Below are positions 1-7,213 of a stretch of 13,960 nucleotides of DNA, one piece after another. Below the pieces are notes generated by a model. It did no database searches. It saw only the letters and a list, made by a program, of their open reading frames with translations, and was not told the origin of the DNA. This DNA is from Candidatus Latescibacterota bacterium. Its GTDB lineage: Bacteria > Latescibacterota > UBA2968 > UBA8231. Location: positions 3,512-17,471 of the forward strand of contig JAGWBY010000106.1 in the NCBI GenBank assembly GCA_021295675.1, given 5' to 3'. The number at the start of each line of letters is the position of its first letter. The first letter of the stretch is position 1. The translations under genes were made by a program, and so were the position numbers.

Positions 1-2
1 GC

Positions 3-689
3 TCCTATCTGCGGGAGTGGCCTACAAGGCTGTGGGATTTGCGCGCGATGAAGCGCTTGATGCAGACCAACGCCTTCCTGTTCGGCCGCACCCTTTGTCT
101 GCAATTTGCCGGTTTTTTCACGCTCGGCGTGGTCTCGCGGATGGGCGAAGCACCGCTAGCGGCCAACGCCGTGATTTTGCAGGTCTGGGGGCTGACTAGC
201 TTCGCCGTTGATGGCTTTGCTCACGCGGCCGAGACGCTGGTTGGCCGCTGCCTAGGAGCGCACCTTTTTGCCGAGGCGCGGCAGTTCGCTTGGCGGATCA
301 TCTGCTGGGGGTTGGGTTTGGGAGTGGGGTTTGGCGTGATCTACTTTGCGGTCTTGGAGCCTATTGCCGCACTGTTTACTCCGCATCGGGAAGTTGTAGA
401 ACAGGTCGGCACGCTCTATGTACTCATAGCGTTGCTCCAACCGCTGAACGCCGTGGTTTTCGTCTTTGACGGAATTCTCATTGGCGCTAGCGATATGGGG
501 TACCTGTTCAAGGCTATGGCGCTGGCCACCTTTGGAGTGTTTTTGCCTTCGGCGTTGGTTTTTATATACTGGTTAGATTGGGAATTGGCCGGTGCTTGGA
601 TGGCCTATAGCGGCCTGATGGTCGGCCGTTTTATTACGCTATGGCCGCGCTATCGCGGCGATGTCTGGTTGCGGAGCTTTGTCAAATAG
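3..689 (+). CDS. MATE-family efflux transporter, DinF-like (C-terminal part)
   Basis: The reading frame is open from the left edge, so the true start lies outside the window; about 228 residues are visible where a full MATE protein has about 440. Several long hydrophobic segments are consistent with the C-terminal membrane bundle. The stretch AVDGFAHAAETLVGRCLGA matches the conserved helix of the DinF branch of MATE transporters, where a glycine-rich GR-GA motif is typical. MATE proteins exchange Na+ or H+ for cationic drugs or metabolites at the inner membrane; the substrate cannot be told here. The TAG stop lies inside the ribosome binding site of the next gene, so the transporter is probably co-transcribed with the cupin gene. 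An internal ATG at 39 is not the real start, because homology continues upstream of it. Confidence 0.85.
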   Translation, partial: SYLREWPTRLWDLRAMKRLMQTNAFLFGRTLCLQFAGFFTLGVVSRMGEAPLAANAVILQVWGLTSFAVDGFAHAAETLVGRCLGAHLFAEARQFAWRIICWGLGLGVGFGVIYFAVLEPIAALFTPHREVVEQVGTLYVLIALLQPLNAVVFVFDGILIGASDMGYLFKAMALATFGVFLPSALVFIYWLDWELAGAWMAYSGLMVGRFITLWPRYRGDVWLRSFVK

Positions 690-700
690 GAGAGGAGACT

Positions 701-1072
701 ATGCCTTTTATCAACCCCGCAGAACTTGCGGCTGTGGAACTTTTCCCCCAAATCAATAGCGGCTTGGTGGCTGGCGAGCGGCTGATGCTGTCGTTTTTGG
801 ACATGGAAGAAGGCTGCGAAGTGCCCGAGCACAGCCATCCGCACGAACAGGCCGGTTTGGTGCTCGCTGGGCGTTTCCGCTTTCGCATTGGGTCAGAGGA
901 GCGCGTCACCGGCCCGGGCGACGCCTTTTTGATTCCGCCGAACGTGGTCCACTGGGGGATCGTCGAAGAGGGACCGGCCAAAATCCTCGACATCTTCAGT
1001 CCGCCGCGCGAGGATTACATAGAGCACTACAATAAACACGCCACAACTTCTACCGAGACCGTCTGGGCCTAG
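701..1072 (+). CDS. Cupin-domain protein, KdgF-like
   Basis: This 123-residue single-domain cupin starts at ATG 701, preceded by a strong AGGAGAGGAG ribosome binding site at 688-697; an in-frame ATG at 641 lies inside the transporter gene and has no such site. Cupin motif 1 is PEHSHPHEQ (residues 42-50) and motif 2 is GDAFLIPPNVVHW (73-85). His44, His46, His48, Glu49, Gln50 and His84 are candidate metal ligands. The tail FSPPREDY is typical of KdgF-type cupins, which linearise 4,5-unsaturated uronate to a keto-deoxy sugar acid in pectin and alginate breakdown. The KdgF match is from motif memory, and many cupins of unknown role share this pattern. The gene ends 17 bases before the DHDPS-family gene, supporting a shared operon and a role in sugar-acid handling. 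Confidence 0.8.
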   Translation: MPFINPAELAAVELFPQINSGLVAGERLMLSFLDMEEGCEVPEHSHPHEQAGLVLAGRFRFRIGSEERVTGPGDAFLIPPNVVHWGIVEEGPAKILDIFSPPREDYIEHYNKHATTSTETVWA

Positions 1073-1089
1073 CGGATAAGGAGCATACT

Positions 1090-2019
1090 ATGCGGATGTT
1101 GCAAAAGGAGCATTGCCACAACGTGTTGGTCGTCGCGATCGCGCCCCGCGATGCAGAGCAAAACATCGACTTGGAAGGCATTGGTCGCAACGCGCGCTAT
1201 CTGTGCGAGCGCGGCGTGGATTTCATTATGCCCGCCTGCGGCACGGGCTTGGCGTACGATGTGACCTTGGCTGAGTACGAGGCCATCGTCGGGACGTTTA
1301 TGGATGCGGCGGCTGGGGAGGCGTTGGTAGTGCCGGGGATCGGGCCGGGGTACGGCCGCGCCTTGGAAATGGGGCAGATCGCGCGCTCGTTGGGCGTCGC
1401 TGGGGTGATGATCATGCCTATCGTTGGCCCCGCATCGGTCCGTGGGGCAGCGGCCGGGTTGCGCAGCATTGCCAAAAAGACCCAATTGCCCACCATATTG
1501 TACCAGCGCCGTCTGGATATTATGCCGGTGGAGCAGGTGGTTACACTCTGCCGACTGGACGAGGTGGTGGGGCTTAAGTACTCGGTTGACGATTTGGAGA
1601 CTTTTCGGCGCATCGAGGCCGAGGCTGGAGACGAGGCGGCTATGGTCTGCGGCATGGCCGAAGATCCATGTATCGACTACATGGCAGCCGGCGCGGTTGG
1701 GTTTAGCTCGGGGATGGCCAACTTCGTCCCCGGCATGAGCCTGACGCTCCTAGAGCGCTTTGCGGCCGGAGATCGCGTTGGGGCCGAGGCTATTCGGCAG
1801 CAGATGGTGCCTTTTGAGGATCTGCGCGGCGAGTGTGCAGCGCGCTACAGCACCTCGGCACTGCACGCAGCTATGGAGCGGTTCGGGCTGGCCGGAGGGC
1901 CGGTGGTGCCTTTTGCCGAGGATGTGGCCGCTGAGGACTTGCCGAGGTTGCACGCGCTCGTCGATGAGCTGGCCGACGCGGAGAGGCAAATGCAAATGCA
2001 AATGAAAGAGGTCGTATGA
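1090..2019 (+). CDS. DHDPS/N-acetylneuraminate lyase family protein
   Basis: This 309-residue protein has the length and layout of the DHDPS/NAL class I aldolase (TIM-barrel) family. The Schiff-base lysine is Lys163 in GLKYS, and Tyr138 in LYQRR takes the place of the catalytic tyrosine. The substrate loop usually reading GTTGE is here CGTGLAYD (residues 50-57), so the second threonine and the glutamate are changed. That argues against dihydrodipicolinate synthase itself and for a sugar-acid or keto-acid lyase or dehydratase. ATG 1090 follows a TAAGGAG ribosome binding site at 1077-1083. The last codons contain a hexanucleotide repeat giving QMQMQM. The TGA stop overlaps the next start as ATGA, indicating translational coupling with the oxidoreductase. 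The exact substrate is unknown. Confidence 0.85.
   Translation: MRMLQKEHCHNVLVVAIAPRDAEQNIDLEGIGRNARYLCERGVDFIMPACGTGLAYDVTLAEYEAIVGTFMDAAAGEALVVPGIGPGYGRALEMGQIARSLGVAGVMIMPIVGPASVRGAAAGLRSIAKKTQLPTILYQRRLDIMPVEQVVTLCRLDEVVGLKYSVDDLETFRRIEAEAGDEAAMVCGMAEDPCIDYMAAGAVGFSSGMANFVPGMSLTLLERFAAGDRVGAEAIRQQMVPFEDLRGECAARYSTSALHAAMERFGLAGGPVVPFAEDVAAEDLPRLHALVDELADAERQMQMQMKEVV
1986..2003 (+). repeat. Tandem hexanucleotide repeat (GCAAAT)x3
   Basis: Three perfect copies of GCAAAT lie in the last codons of the DHDPS-family gene and encode the QMQMQM run. They sit only 12 bases upstream of the oxidoreductase start. Slippage by whole units would keep the frame, so this looks like a harmless expansion rather than a phase-variation switch. 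Confidence 0.8.
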
Positions 2020-3122
2020 ATCAAGATGCACTGCGCGTAGGGCTGGTGGGCACAGGCGGCGTCTGTGCGGGGGTACACTACCCAGGACTGCGGCTGATTC
2101 CCGGGGTCGAGATCGCTGGAATCTGCGAGCCAGATGAGACGCTGCGGCAAGAGCGGCAAGCGGAGTGGGGTATTGCGGCCGCTTTTGATCGGCTGGACGT
2201 GCTCTTAGATGCGGAGGCCCCAGATGCGGTCTGCATCGCTGTGCCCAACGTCTATCACTATGAGTTGATCGTCCAAGCCTTAGACGCTGGTTGCCATGTG
2301 CTATGCGAGAAGCCCCTAGGCATGGACTTTGCCCAAACTCGGGAAATCTACGCTCGGGGCAAGGCGTCGGGGCGTCGTCACATGACGGCGTTTACCTATC
2401 GCTTTGTGCCGGCCATGAACTACATCCGCCACTTGGTGCAGACCGGATCCCTCGGGGCGATTCGGCACGCCCGCTTCCAGCGTCTGCAAGACTGGGGAGA
2501 GCGCGCCATTGGCTGGCGGCAATACAAGCGCTACGCCGGGTCGGGCGAACTGGGCGATATGGGCATTCACCGCCTTGATTTTGCTGAGGATCTGTTGGGG
2601 CCGATAGAAGCTGTGTGCGGCGCGGCCAAGCAGTTGGTCCCTCGGGATCAGACCCGCGAAGGCCAGCCGTGCCCACCGCAGGATGTGGAAGATTGGATCG
2701 CGTGGATCGCCGAGTTTGCAAACGGCACCACAGGCGTCTTCGAGATGGGCAAGTTGAGTAAGGGCTATGGTCCGAAGGGCGATCACGACTTGGCCGAGTT
2801 TAATGGAGAGAAGGCCTCGGTCGTCTATCGCCTACACGCGCCGCACGAGGTGCTCTTCGCGCCCCGCGGCGAACCCTATAAAAGCCAGCCCGTGCCCGCC
2901 GAGTTCCTCAAGCGCCCCAATGCACCGCGCGATCCATCCGTCGGCGATCCTGTGCAGACCTTCCGCTACGACCAAGCGTGGGAATTCGTCAGCGCCATCC
3001 GCGAGGGGCGCGATTGCGTGCCCTCGTTTTACCACGGGATGCGGGCGCAGGCCGTTGCCGATTCCATCCTCCTGGCCGCGGCCGAGCGGCGGTGGGTCGA
3101 TATTCCCGATTGTCCGGTTTAG
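2016..3122 (+). CDS. Gfo/Idh/MocA-family oxidoreductase
   Basis: This 368-residue NAD(P)-dependent oxidoreductase starts at ATG 2016, overlapping the preceding stop by four bases. The N-terminal Rossmann fold shows the dinucleotide motif GTGGVC at residues 12-17. The family signature CEKP lies at 97-100, with Lys99 the expected catalytic lysine. In the C-terminal sheet domain GDMGIHRLD (180-188) supplies the conserved Asp181 and His185. Members oxidise or reduce sugars, inositols and related polyols in the cytoplasm. Coupling to a DHDPS/NAL-family protein and a KdgF-like cupin suggests the three act on one carbohydrate or sugar acid, which is inference. The TAG stop is embedded in the AGGAG ribosome binding site of the decayed gene that follows. 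Confidence 0.9.
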   Translation: MNQDALRVGLVGTGGVCAGVHYPGLRLIPGVEIAGICEPDETLRQERQAEWGIAAAFDRLDVLLDAEAPDAVCIAVPNVYHYELIVQALDAGCHVLCEKPLGMDFAQTREIYARGKASGRRHMTAFTYRFVPAMNYIRHLVQTGSLGAIRHARFQRLQDWGERAIGWRQYKRYAGSGELGDMGIHRLDFAEDLLGPIEAVCGAAKQLVPRDQTREGQPCPPQDVEDWIAWIAEFANGTTGVFEMGKLSKGYGPKGDHDLAEFNGEKASVVYRLHAPHEVLFAPRGEPYKSQPVPAEFLKRPNAPRDPSVGDPVQTFRYDQAWEFVSAIREGRDCVPSFYHGMRAQAVADSILLAAAERRWVDIPDCPV

Positions 3123-3133
3123 GAGCGACGGTG

Positions 3134-3423
3134 ATGAGCGAAAGTCTCCAAGCGGCGTATGGGATGGATGGATTTTACACTCACGACGCAACTGTATGGC
3201 CTTTAGACGCCGTTGATCATGCTGTGGAGGGCTTGGATGCGGTGCGGCAGGGCGAGCGTGAGCTTTCACCACTGCCTGACGCTACACGGCAGTGGCCCCA
3301 ATCATGCTGCGGGGTCACATGCGCACCGAGCGATCCCGCCCGGTGGACGACAAACGGGAGGGCCTAACGGCCTTTATCGACGACCCGACGCATTGCCCGG
3401 TAGTGTTCAATCGAAGTTCCTAA
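3134..3423 (+). pseudogene. Phytanoyl-CoA dioxygenase (PhyH)-family remnant, internally deleted and frameshifted
   Basis: Pieces of one PhyH-type Fe(II)/2-oxoglutarate dioxygenase lie in three frames. From ATG 3134 (ribosome binding site AGGAG at 3121-3125) a normal-looking N-terminus reads MSESLQAAYGMDGFYTHDA and runs to about 3255, with the GFY motif typical of the family start. From 3258, one frame over, VSFHHCLTLHGSGPNH matches the C-terminal core that holds the distal iron-binding histidine. From about 3313, in the third frame, HMRTERSRPVDDKREGL leads into a PhyH-like tail ending at TAA 3421-3423. The middle, including the expected HxD iron ligands, is absent, so roughly half the usual length of about 270 residues has gone. 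The longest residual reading frame from 3134 gives only 77 residues. It was evidently the last gene of the plus-strand operon. It could still express a short peptide, but not an active enzyme. Confidence 0.75.
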
Positions 3424-4934
3424 TTCCAAATTTTGCGGGCCGAGGCCAGTGTTAGCGCGAGGGCTCCGAGCAGAAGCGGCCAGTCCCCCCAGCGCGTGTA
3501 AATCGTCTGTCCTTGGTGCAGGGGCACGTCTATTGCAAAGCCCACGGTGGCAAAAAGTGGCGTGCGATAGGCAATGCGCCCGCTCGGTTCAATTAATCCA
3601 GAAATGCCGGTATTGGCAGCGCGGACTACGGCCCGTCCGCTTTCGACGGAGCGCAGGACGGCCTGTGCAAAGTGTTGGTGCGGAGCCGCAGTGGTGCCGA
3701 ACCAAGCGTCGTTGGTGGTGTTGATGAGAAAGTCCGGGTCTTGAGCCATCAACGCGCGGGTGATCTCCGGAAAGATGGATTCGTAGCAGATAAAGACCCC
3801 GAACGAAGTATCGCTGCGCGGAAGCCGCAATACTTTGTGCCTTTCCCCGTGGGCGAAGATGCCGCTTTCTGCCGTAAGCCCTCCCAAATACTGAAAGATG
3901 AATGAGAAGGGTAGAAACTCGCCAAAAGGCACCAAGTGCACTTTGTCGGCGTAATCCACTACTTCCCCTTGAGCGTTGAGTAGGAACGCTCGGTTATAGA
4001 CCGGAGCCGTGCGGTTTTGCGAATCCCCCTTGAGGCTGCCCACCAACATGGGCGTATCTAGCTCCGGCGCTAGGGCGGTTATCGAATCGACATAGGGCGC
4101 GTACAAAGGGTCGCCAAAATAGAGCGGCAAGGCCGTCTCGGGATAGATGATCAGGGCTGGTTCTTCCGTAGCTGCCAAGTCCCGAGTGAGTGCGGCGTAG
4201 TGCCGAGCTGTCCAGGCCAGCCGGTTCTCCTTCCACTTGCGGTCTTGGGGGATATTGCCTTGAACGATGCCGACCTTCAGAGTGGGGTGTGGTGAATCTG
4301 GCTCGTTGTGCAGCCGATAGAAGCCCCATAGATGAATGGCGACCAGCAGGAGAAGCGGCAAGCTCAGATAGCGGATGAAGGCGCGGTGTGAGAGGGCTTG
4401 GGCTAATGCGGCATTGAATAGGACGATGAGGAAACTCAGGCCATAGACGCCGGTTATGGTAGCCCATTGCAAGAAGGGCAGGTTGAGGTATTGCGAGTCG
4501 CCCAAGAGTTGCCAAGGAAAGCCGCTCAACATCCAGTTTTGTATCCACTCTAAAAGGACCCAGATGCCGGCTGCCGACCAGGCAAAGAGCGGGGAGGAAA
4601 AGTTTAGGCGGCGGCACACCGCGACAAAACAGGCCAGATACAAGGCCATGTATAAGATGAGCAGCGCATTCGTCGCCGCGGCGGTCGCCAAGGAGAGGGC
4701 ACCGTACAATTGTAGGGTTTCGGTGATCCAGTAGGTGCGCCCGGTGGCCCAGGCGAGGCCGGCGACTAGCCCGAGGGCGAAGTGGCTTTGGGCGGGCAGC
4801 CAGTGCCGAGCCAGAAAAAGCGGCAGCAGACAAATCCAAGCGAAGTAATACTGATCGAATTTGGGGATACTAACTACAAAGAGCAGGCCCGAGAGCAAGG
4901 CCGGAGCCAGCAGAGGGAAGAGCCGCTGCTGCAA
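3420..4934 (-). CDS. lnt: Apolipoprotein N-acyltransferase
   Basis: This 504-residue inner-membrane enzyme adds the third acyl chain to the N-terminal cysteine of lipoproteins before outer-membrane sorting. The first 205 residues hold about six hydrophobic helices; residues 218-480 form the periplasmic nitrilase-like domain. The catalytic triad is visible: Glu266 in YPETALP, Lys331 in DKVHLVPFGEF and Cys383 in CYESIFPE. Length and order match E. coli Lnt. Translation appears to begin at TTG 4934, two bases after the upstream TGA stop (4936-4938), with GAGG 8 bases before it, so it is likely coupled to the small sigma-like gene. Its 3' end overlaps the PhyH remnant tail-to-tail. In proteobacteria lnt directly follows corC; here the junction is interrupted. 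Confidence 0.95.
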   Translation of the reverse strand: MQQRLFPLLAPALLSGLLFVVSIPKFDQYYFAWICLLPLFLARHWLPAQSHFALGLVAGLAWATGRTYWITETLQLYGALSLATAAATNALLILYMALYLACFVAVCRRLNFSSPLFAWSAAGIWVLLEWIQNWMLSGFPWQLLGDSQYLNLPFLQWATITGVYGLSFLIVLFNAALAQALSHRAFIRYLSLPLLLLVAIHLWGFYRLHNEPDSPHPTLKVGIVQGNIPQDRKWKENRLAWTARHYAALTRDLAATEEPALIIYPETALPLYFGDPLYAPYVDSITALAPELDTPMLVGSLKGDSQNRTAPVYNRAFLLNAQGEVVDYADKVHLVPFGEFLPFSFIFQYLGGLTAESGIFAHGERHKVLRLPRSDTSFGVFICYESIFPEITRALMAQDPDFLINTTNDAWFGTTAAPHQHFAQAVLRSVESGRAVVRAANTGISGLIEPSGRIAYRTPLFATVGFAIDVPLHQGQTIYTRWGDWPLLLGALALTLASARKIWN

Positions 4935-4935
4935 T

Positions 4936-5262
4936 TCAGACGCCTCGGTGCCAATCCTCGAGCCCTTGGCGCAATTTTTCTAACCCACTCTGCTCAAGCG
5001 CAGCCATTGCGTCGCGAGAAATGCCTAGGCGCGCTGCGACTTGGCCAGGCGATTTCTTATACTGATAGCGGAGTTGAATAACGCGCATCTCGTCGTCGGA
5101 GAGGGCTTGGAGGGCACGGTGGACGAGCTGGCGCAACTCTTGGGCTTCGAGGCGATCTTGGGCGTCTTCGGTGACGAGCAGGGATACGAAGCGCTCGTCG
5201 AGGCGGATACGCTCGACCGGAGCAGTGGTGGGATTGTCGGGAACCTTATTATAGATAGGCAT
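4936..5262 (-). CDS. Small sigma-70 region 4-like HTH protein
   Basis: This 108-residue protein has a clear sigma region 4 pattern at about residues 48-100: ALSDDEMRVIQLRY (helix, then the usual LRY), then VAARLGISRDAMAALEQ as the helix-turn-helix and GLEKLRQGLE at the end. No region 2 (-10 recognition and core binding) is present, so it is not a complete sigma factor. Residues 1-45 are charged and unassigned. It could be a sigma-like DNA-binding regulator or a domain remnant. The ATG lies only two bases beyond the U-tract of the upstream terminator and has no Shine-Dalgarno sequence, so the start is odd. The only later in-frame start before the helix-turn-helix that I noticed is a TTG near residue 43. 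It is one base from lnt and is probably co-translated with it. Function unknown. Confidence 0.65.
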   Translation of the reverse strand: MPIYNKVPDNPTTAPVERIRLDERFVSLLVTEDAQDRLEAQELRQLVHRALQALSDDEMRVIQLRYQYKKSPGQVAARLGISRDAMAALEQSGLEKLRQGLEDWHRGV

Positions 5263-5264
5263 AG

Positions 5265-5296
5265 AAAAAATCAGGGAGCCGCAAGCGACTCCCTGA
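5265..5296 (-). terminator. Rho-independent terminator after the tRNA remnant
   Basis: Read on the minus strand, a perfect 8-bp stem TCAGGGAG/CTCCCTGA with a 10-base loop is followed by six Ts. It begins 5 bases past the CCA end of the tRNA remnant, the normal place for a tRNA terminator, and ends two bases before the sigma-like ATG. Confidence 0.85.
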
Positions 5297-5301
5297 AAAG
5301 G

Positions 5302-5362
<61 letters not shown>

Positions 5363-5406
5363 TGTGGCAATTAATCTAAAGGATGGGGCAGACGGGCGCA
5401 ACCCTC

Positions 5407-6723
5407 TCAATGGCCGACGGGTGCCAAACGCCGGAGTTTGACTTGGGCGATGCGCTGGCCCTCCACCTTGAGGATGTCGAGCTCTATATCGTTTGCCTTG
5501 AAGGCTAAGCCCTCCGCGGGAATGCTCCCCAAGTGGTCGTAGATAAATCCCCCGAGGGTTTCAAAGCCCGTCCTCGGCAGATCGGTGGAAAGCAATTTGT
5601 TGAGATCGTCTATGTCGATGCGGGCATTGGCTATGAGTACCTCGCCGGGGACCTCCCAGTGGTGCAATGCTTCTTCCTCGTCGTACTCGTCTTGGATTTC
5701 CCCGACGATTTCCTCGACGAGGTCTTCGGTGGTGACCAAGCCAGCCGTGCCGCCGTATTCGTCGAGGACGATGGCGAGACGAATTTTGTTGGCTCTCAAG
5801 TCGTTGAGTAGGATGTCGATTTTCTTGGTCTCAGGGATGTAATAAGGCTCATGGGTAAAACGCAGATCGTCCTCTTGCTGGCTGGTCAGTAGTTGATTTA
5901 TCGGCGTCGCCAGATCGATTTCGGGACGGGATACTAAGATCTGCAGCAGGTCTTTGGCGTACACGATCCCTTGGATGTGGTCGAGGCTTTCTCGGTAAAT
6001 GGGCAGGCGCGAGTGTCCTTTGTCCCGGATGAGATCGATCAGGTCTTTCAAGGAGGCCACTTGGTCGATGGCGACCATATCGACGCGGGGGATCATAACT
6101 TCGCGGACGATGCGGTCGTGGAAACCAAAAACGCCCTCAATCATCTCGCGCTCGCCTTCTTCTAGGACGCCAGACTCGCCTTCTGACTCGACGATGCTGC
6201 GCAGTTCTTCTTCTTTTTCCGCGCGGAAGTCCTCGTCGCTGTAATCGAAGCTGCTGAGAAGTTCGAGGAGATTGGTCAAGGGAAGGAGCAGAGCGTGTAC
6301 CGGCACATAGGCTAAGGCGACGATGGGTACGCGTACTTCGTCGCCTTCTTCGTCAAAGCGAATACGTCGCGGCGTCGCTACGACCATAAAAAGCCCTAGC
6401 GCACCCAATAAGGCTACGGCCGCGGAGATATAGCTTGGAAGGGTGAGAGACTGTGCGAGAAAGAACAGGGAAAGAGCGAGGACGATGATGCCGATGGCTT
6501 CACCGAGGCGGGCCATCAGGCGCAGGCGTAGGCGCGGCTCGTAGATGCGGAGCATGGCGTCCGCATGGGATACGCCGCTTTCGGCCATTTTCTCCAGCAC
6601 GGATTTGGAGAGAGTGGCGAAGGTTGTCTCATAGCTAGCTACTACGAAGAGCCAGACGAGACTGATCGTGCCGACCAGCGCGGCATATGCGATCAAGGAT
6701 AAGTCAACTTGCGGGGGTTCCAA
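5407..6723 (-). CDS. corC: CNNM/CorC-type protein: membrane domain, CBS pair, CorC_HlyC domain
   Basis: This 438-residue protein has about four hydrophobic segments (residues 10-30, 75-95, 98-115 and 132-153) forming a DUF21/CNNM-like membrane part. A CBS pair follows at about 205-345, with REVMIPRVDMVAI opening CBS1 and DEYGGTAGLVTTEDLVEEI in CBS2. A C-terminal CorC_HlyC domain covers about 355-435. Such proteins are linked to Mg2+/Co2+ efflux or tolerance; adenine nucleotides usually bind the CBS pair. The membrane part makes it longer than E. coli CorC (YbeX, under 300 residues). Translation probably starts at TTG 6723, with AAAGGAG ending 5 bases upstream; no ATG in this frame fits as well. 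It follows ybeY by 37 bases and belongs to the same operon. Confidence 0.85.
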   Translation of the reverse strand: MEPPQVDLSLIAYAALVGTISLVWLFVVASYETTFATLSKSVLEKMAESGVSHADAMLRIYEPRLRLRLMARLGEAIGIIVLALSLFFLAQSLTLPSYISAAVALLGALGLFMVVATPRRIRFDEEGDEVRVPIVALAYVPVHALLLPLTNLLELLSSFDYSDEDFRAEKEEELRSIVESEGESGVLEEGEREMIEGVFGFHDRIVREVMIPRVDMVAIDQVASLKDLIDLIRDKGHSRLPIYRESLDHIQGIVYAKDLLQILVSRPEIDLATPINQLLTSQQEDDLRFTHEPYYIPETKKIDILLNDLRANKIRLAIVLDEYGGTAGLVTTEDLVEEIVGEIQDEYDEEEALHHWEVPGEVLIANARIDIDDLNKLLSTDLPRTGFETLGGFIYDHLGSIPAEGLAFKANDIELDILKVEGQRIAQVKLRRLAPVGH

Positions 6724-6760
6724 AAAGGCTCCTTTCGGTAAAGCGGCCGGCCAAGGTCGC

Positions 6761-7213
6761 TTAGGGGGAGAGAGAGGCTGTGGTGAGAAAGTGGTCTGTT
6801 TCGCGCTCCATAGCGTCTAGCTGCTCGGGTGTGTCGTGTACCCAGCCGGCTAGATGCAGTAGGCCGTGTACCAACAGGCGGGATAGCTCCACTAAGGGGG
6901 GGACACTGAGCGCGGCAGCTTGCCGTTGCGCTTGAGGCAGCGAAATATACACTTCGCCGCTGCTGTTCTGACCTGGTATGGTTCCTAAGTCGAAAGACAG
7001 GACGTCCGTGGTGCCCTCCTTGCTGCGATAGGTGGTGTTGAGATCGCTCATGTAGTAGTCGTCGATGAGGACTAGCTGGACCGCGTCTGGCAGTGTGTGG
7101 GCACAAGCGACCTGCGTGGCGATGTGATGTAGGGCTGCAAGCACGTCTGTATGCAGAGGGGTTAGGCCCGCGTCTTGGACTATGTGGAGGGGGCTCGCTA
7201 GACAGTCTGCCAT
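6761..7213 (-). CDS. ybeY: Endoribonuclease YbeY
   Basis: This 150-residue protein is a single-strand endoribonuclease needed for 16S rRNA 3' maturation and ribosome quality control. The zinc signature HxxxHxxxxxH is present as HGLLHLAGWVH, with ligands His116, His120 and His126. TTDVLSFD (residues 68-75) and GEVYIS (86-91) match the conserved TDVLSFP and LGDI-IS motifs. I take ATG 7213 as the start: it has an AAGG 10-12 bases upstream and gives a normal family length. The frame is open further upstream, but that part lies in pgpH and resembles nothing. The start overlaps the pgpH stop by 16 bases, so the two are probably coupled. Confidence 0.92.
   Translation of the reverse strand: MADCLASPLHIVQDAGLTPLHTDVLAALHHIATQVACAHTLPDAVQLVLIDDYYMSDLNTTYRSKEGTTDVLSFDLGTIPGQNSSGEVYISLPQAQRQAAALSVPPLVELSRLLVHGLLHLAGWVHDTPEQLDAMERETDHFLTTASLSP

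Noticed and set aside
641..700. Upstream extension of the cupin gene from ATG 641
   Set aside because: It lies inside the transporter gene, and ATG 701 has a strong ribosome binding site and the normal family start.
3349..3376. Possible plus-strand terminator hairpin GGCC-TAAC-GGCC followed by TTTAT
   Set aside because: The stem is only four strong pairs and falls inside the PhyH remnant coding sequence.
5380..5400. Inverted 5' half of the fMet tRNA on the plus strand (TGGGGCAGACGGG resembles the D-arm)
   Set aside because: The match is short and the acceptor strand is absent, so chance is the simpler explanation.
6724..6760. Palindrome GGCCGGCC between ybeY and corC
   Set aside because: It is short and lacks a T-tract or operator-like context; I could not assign it a role.
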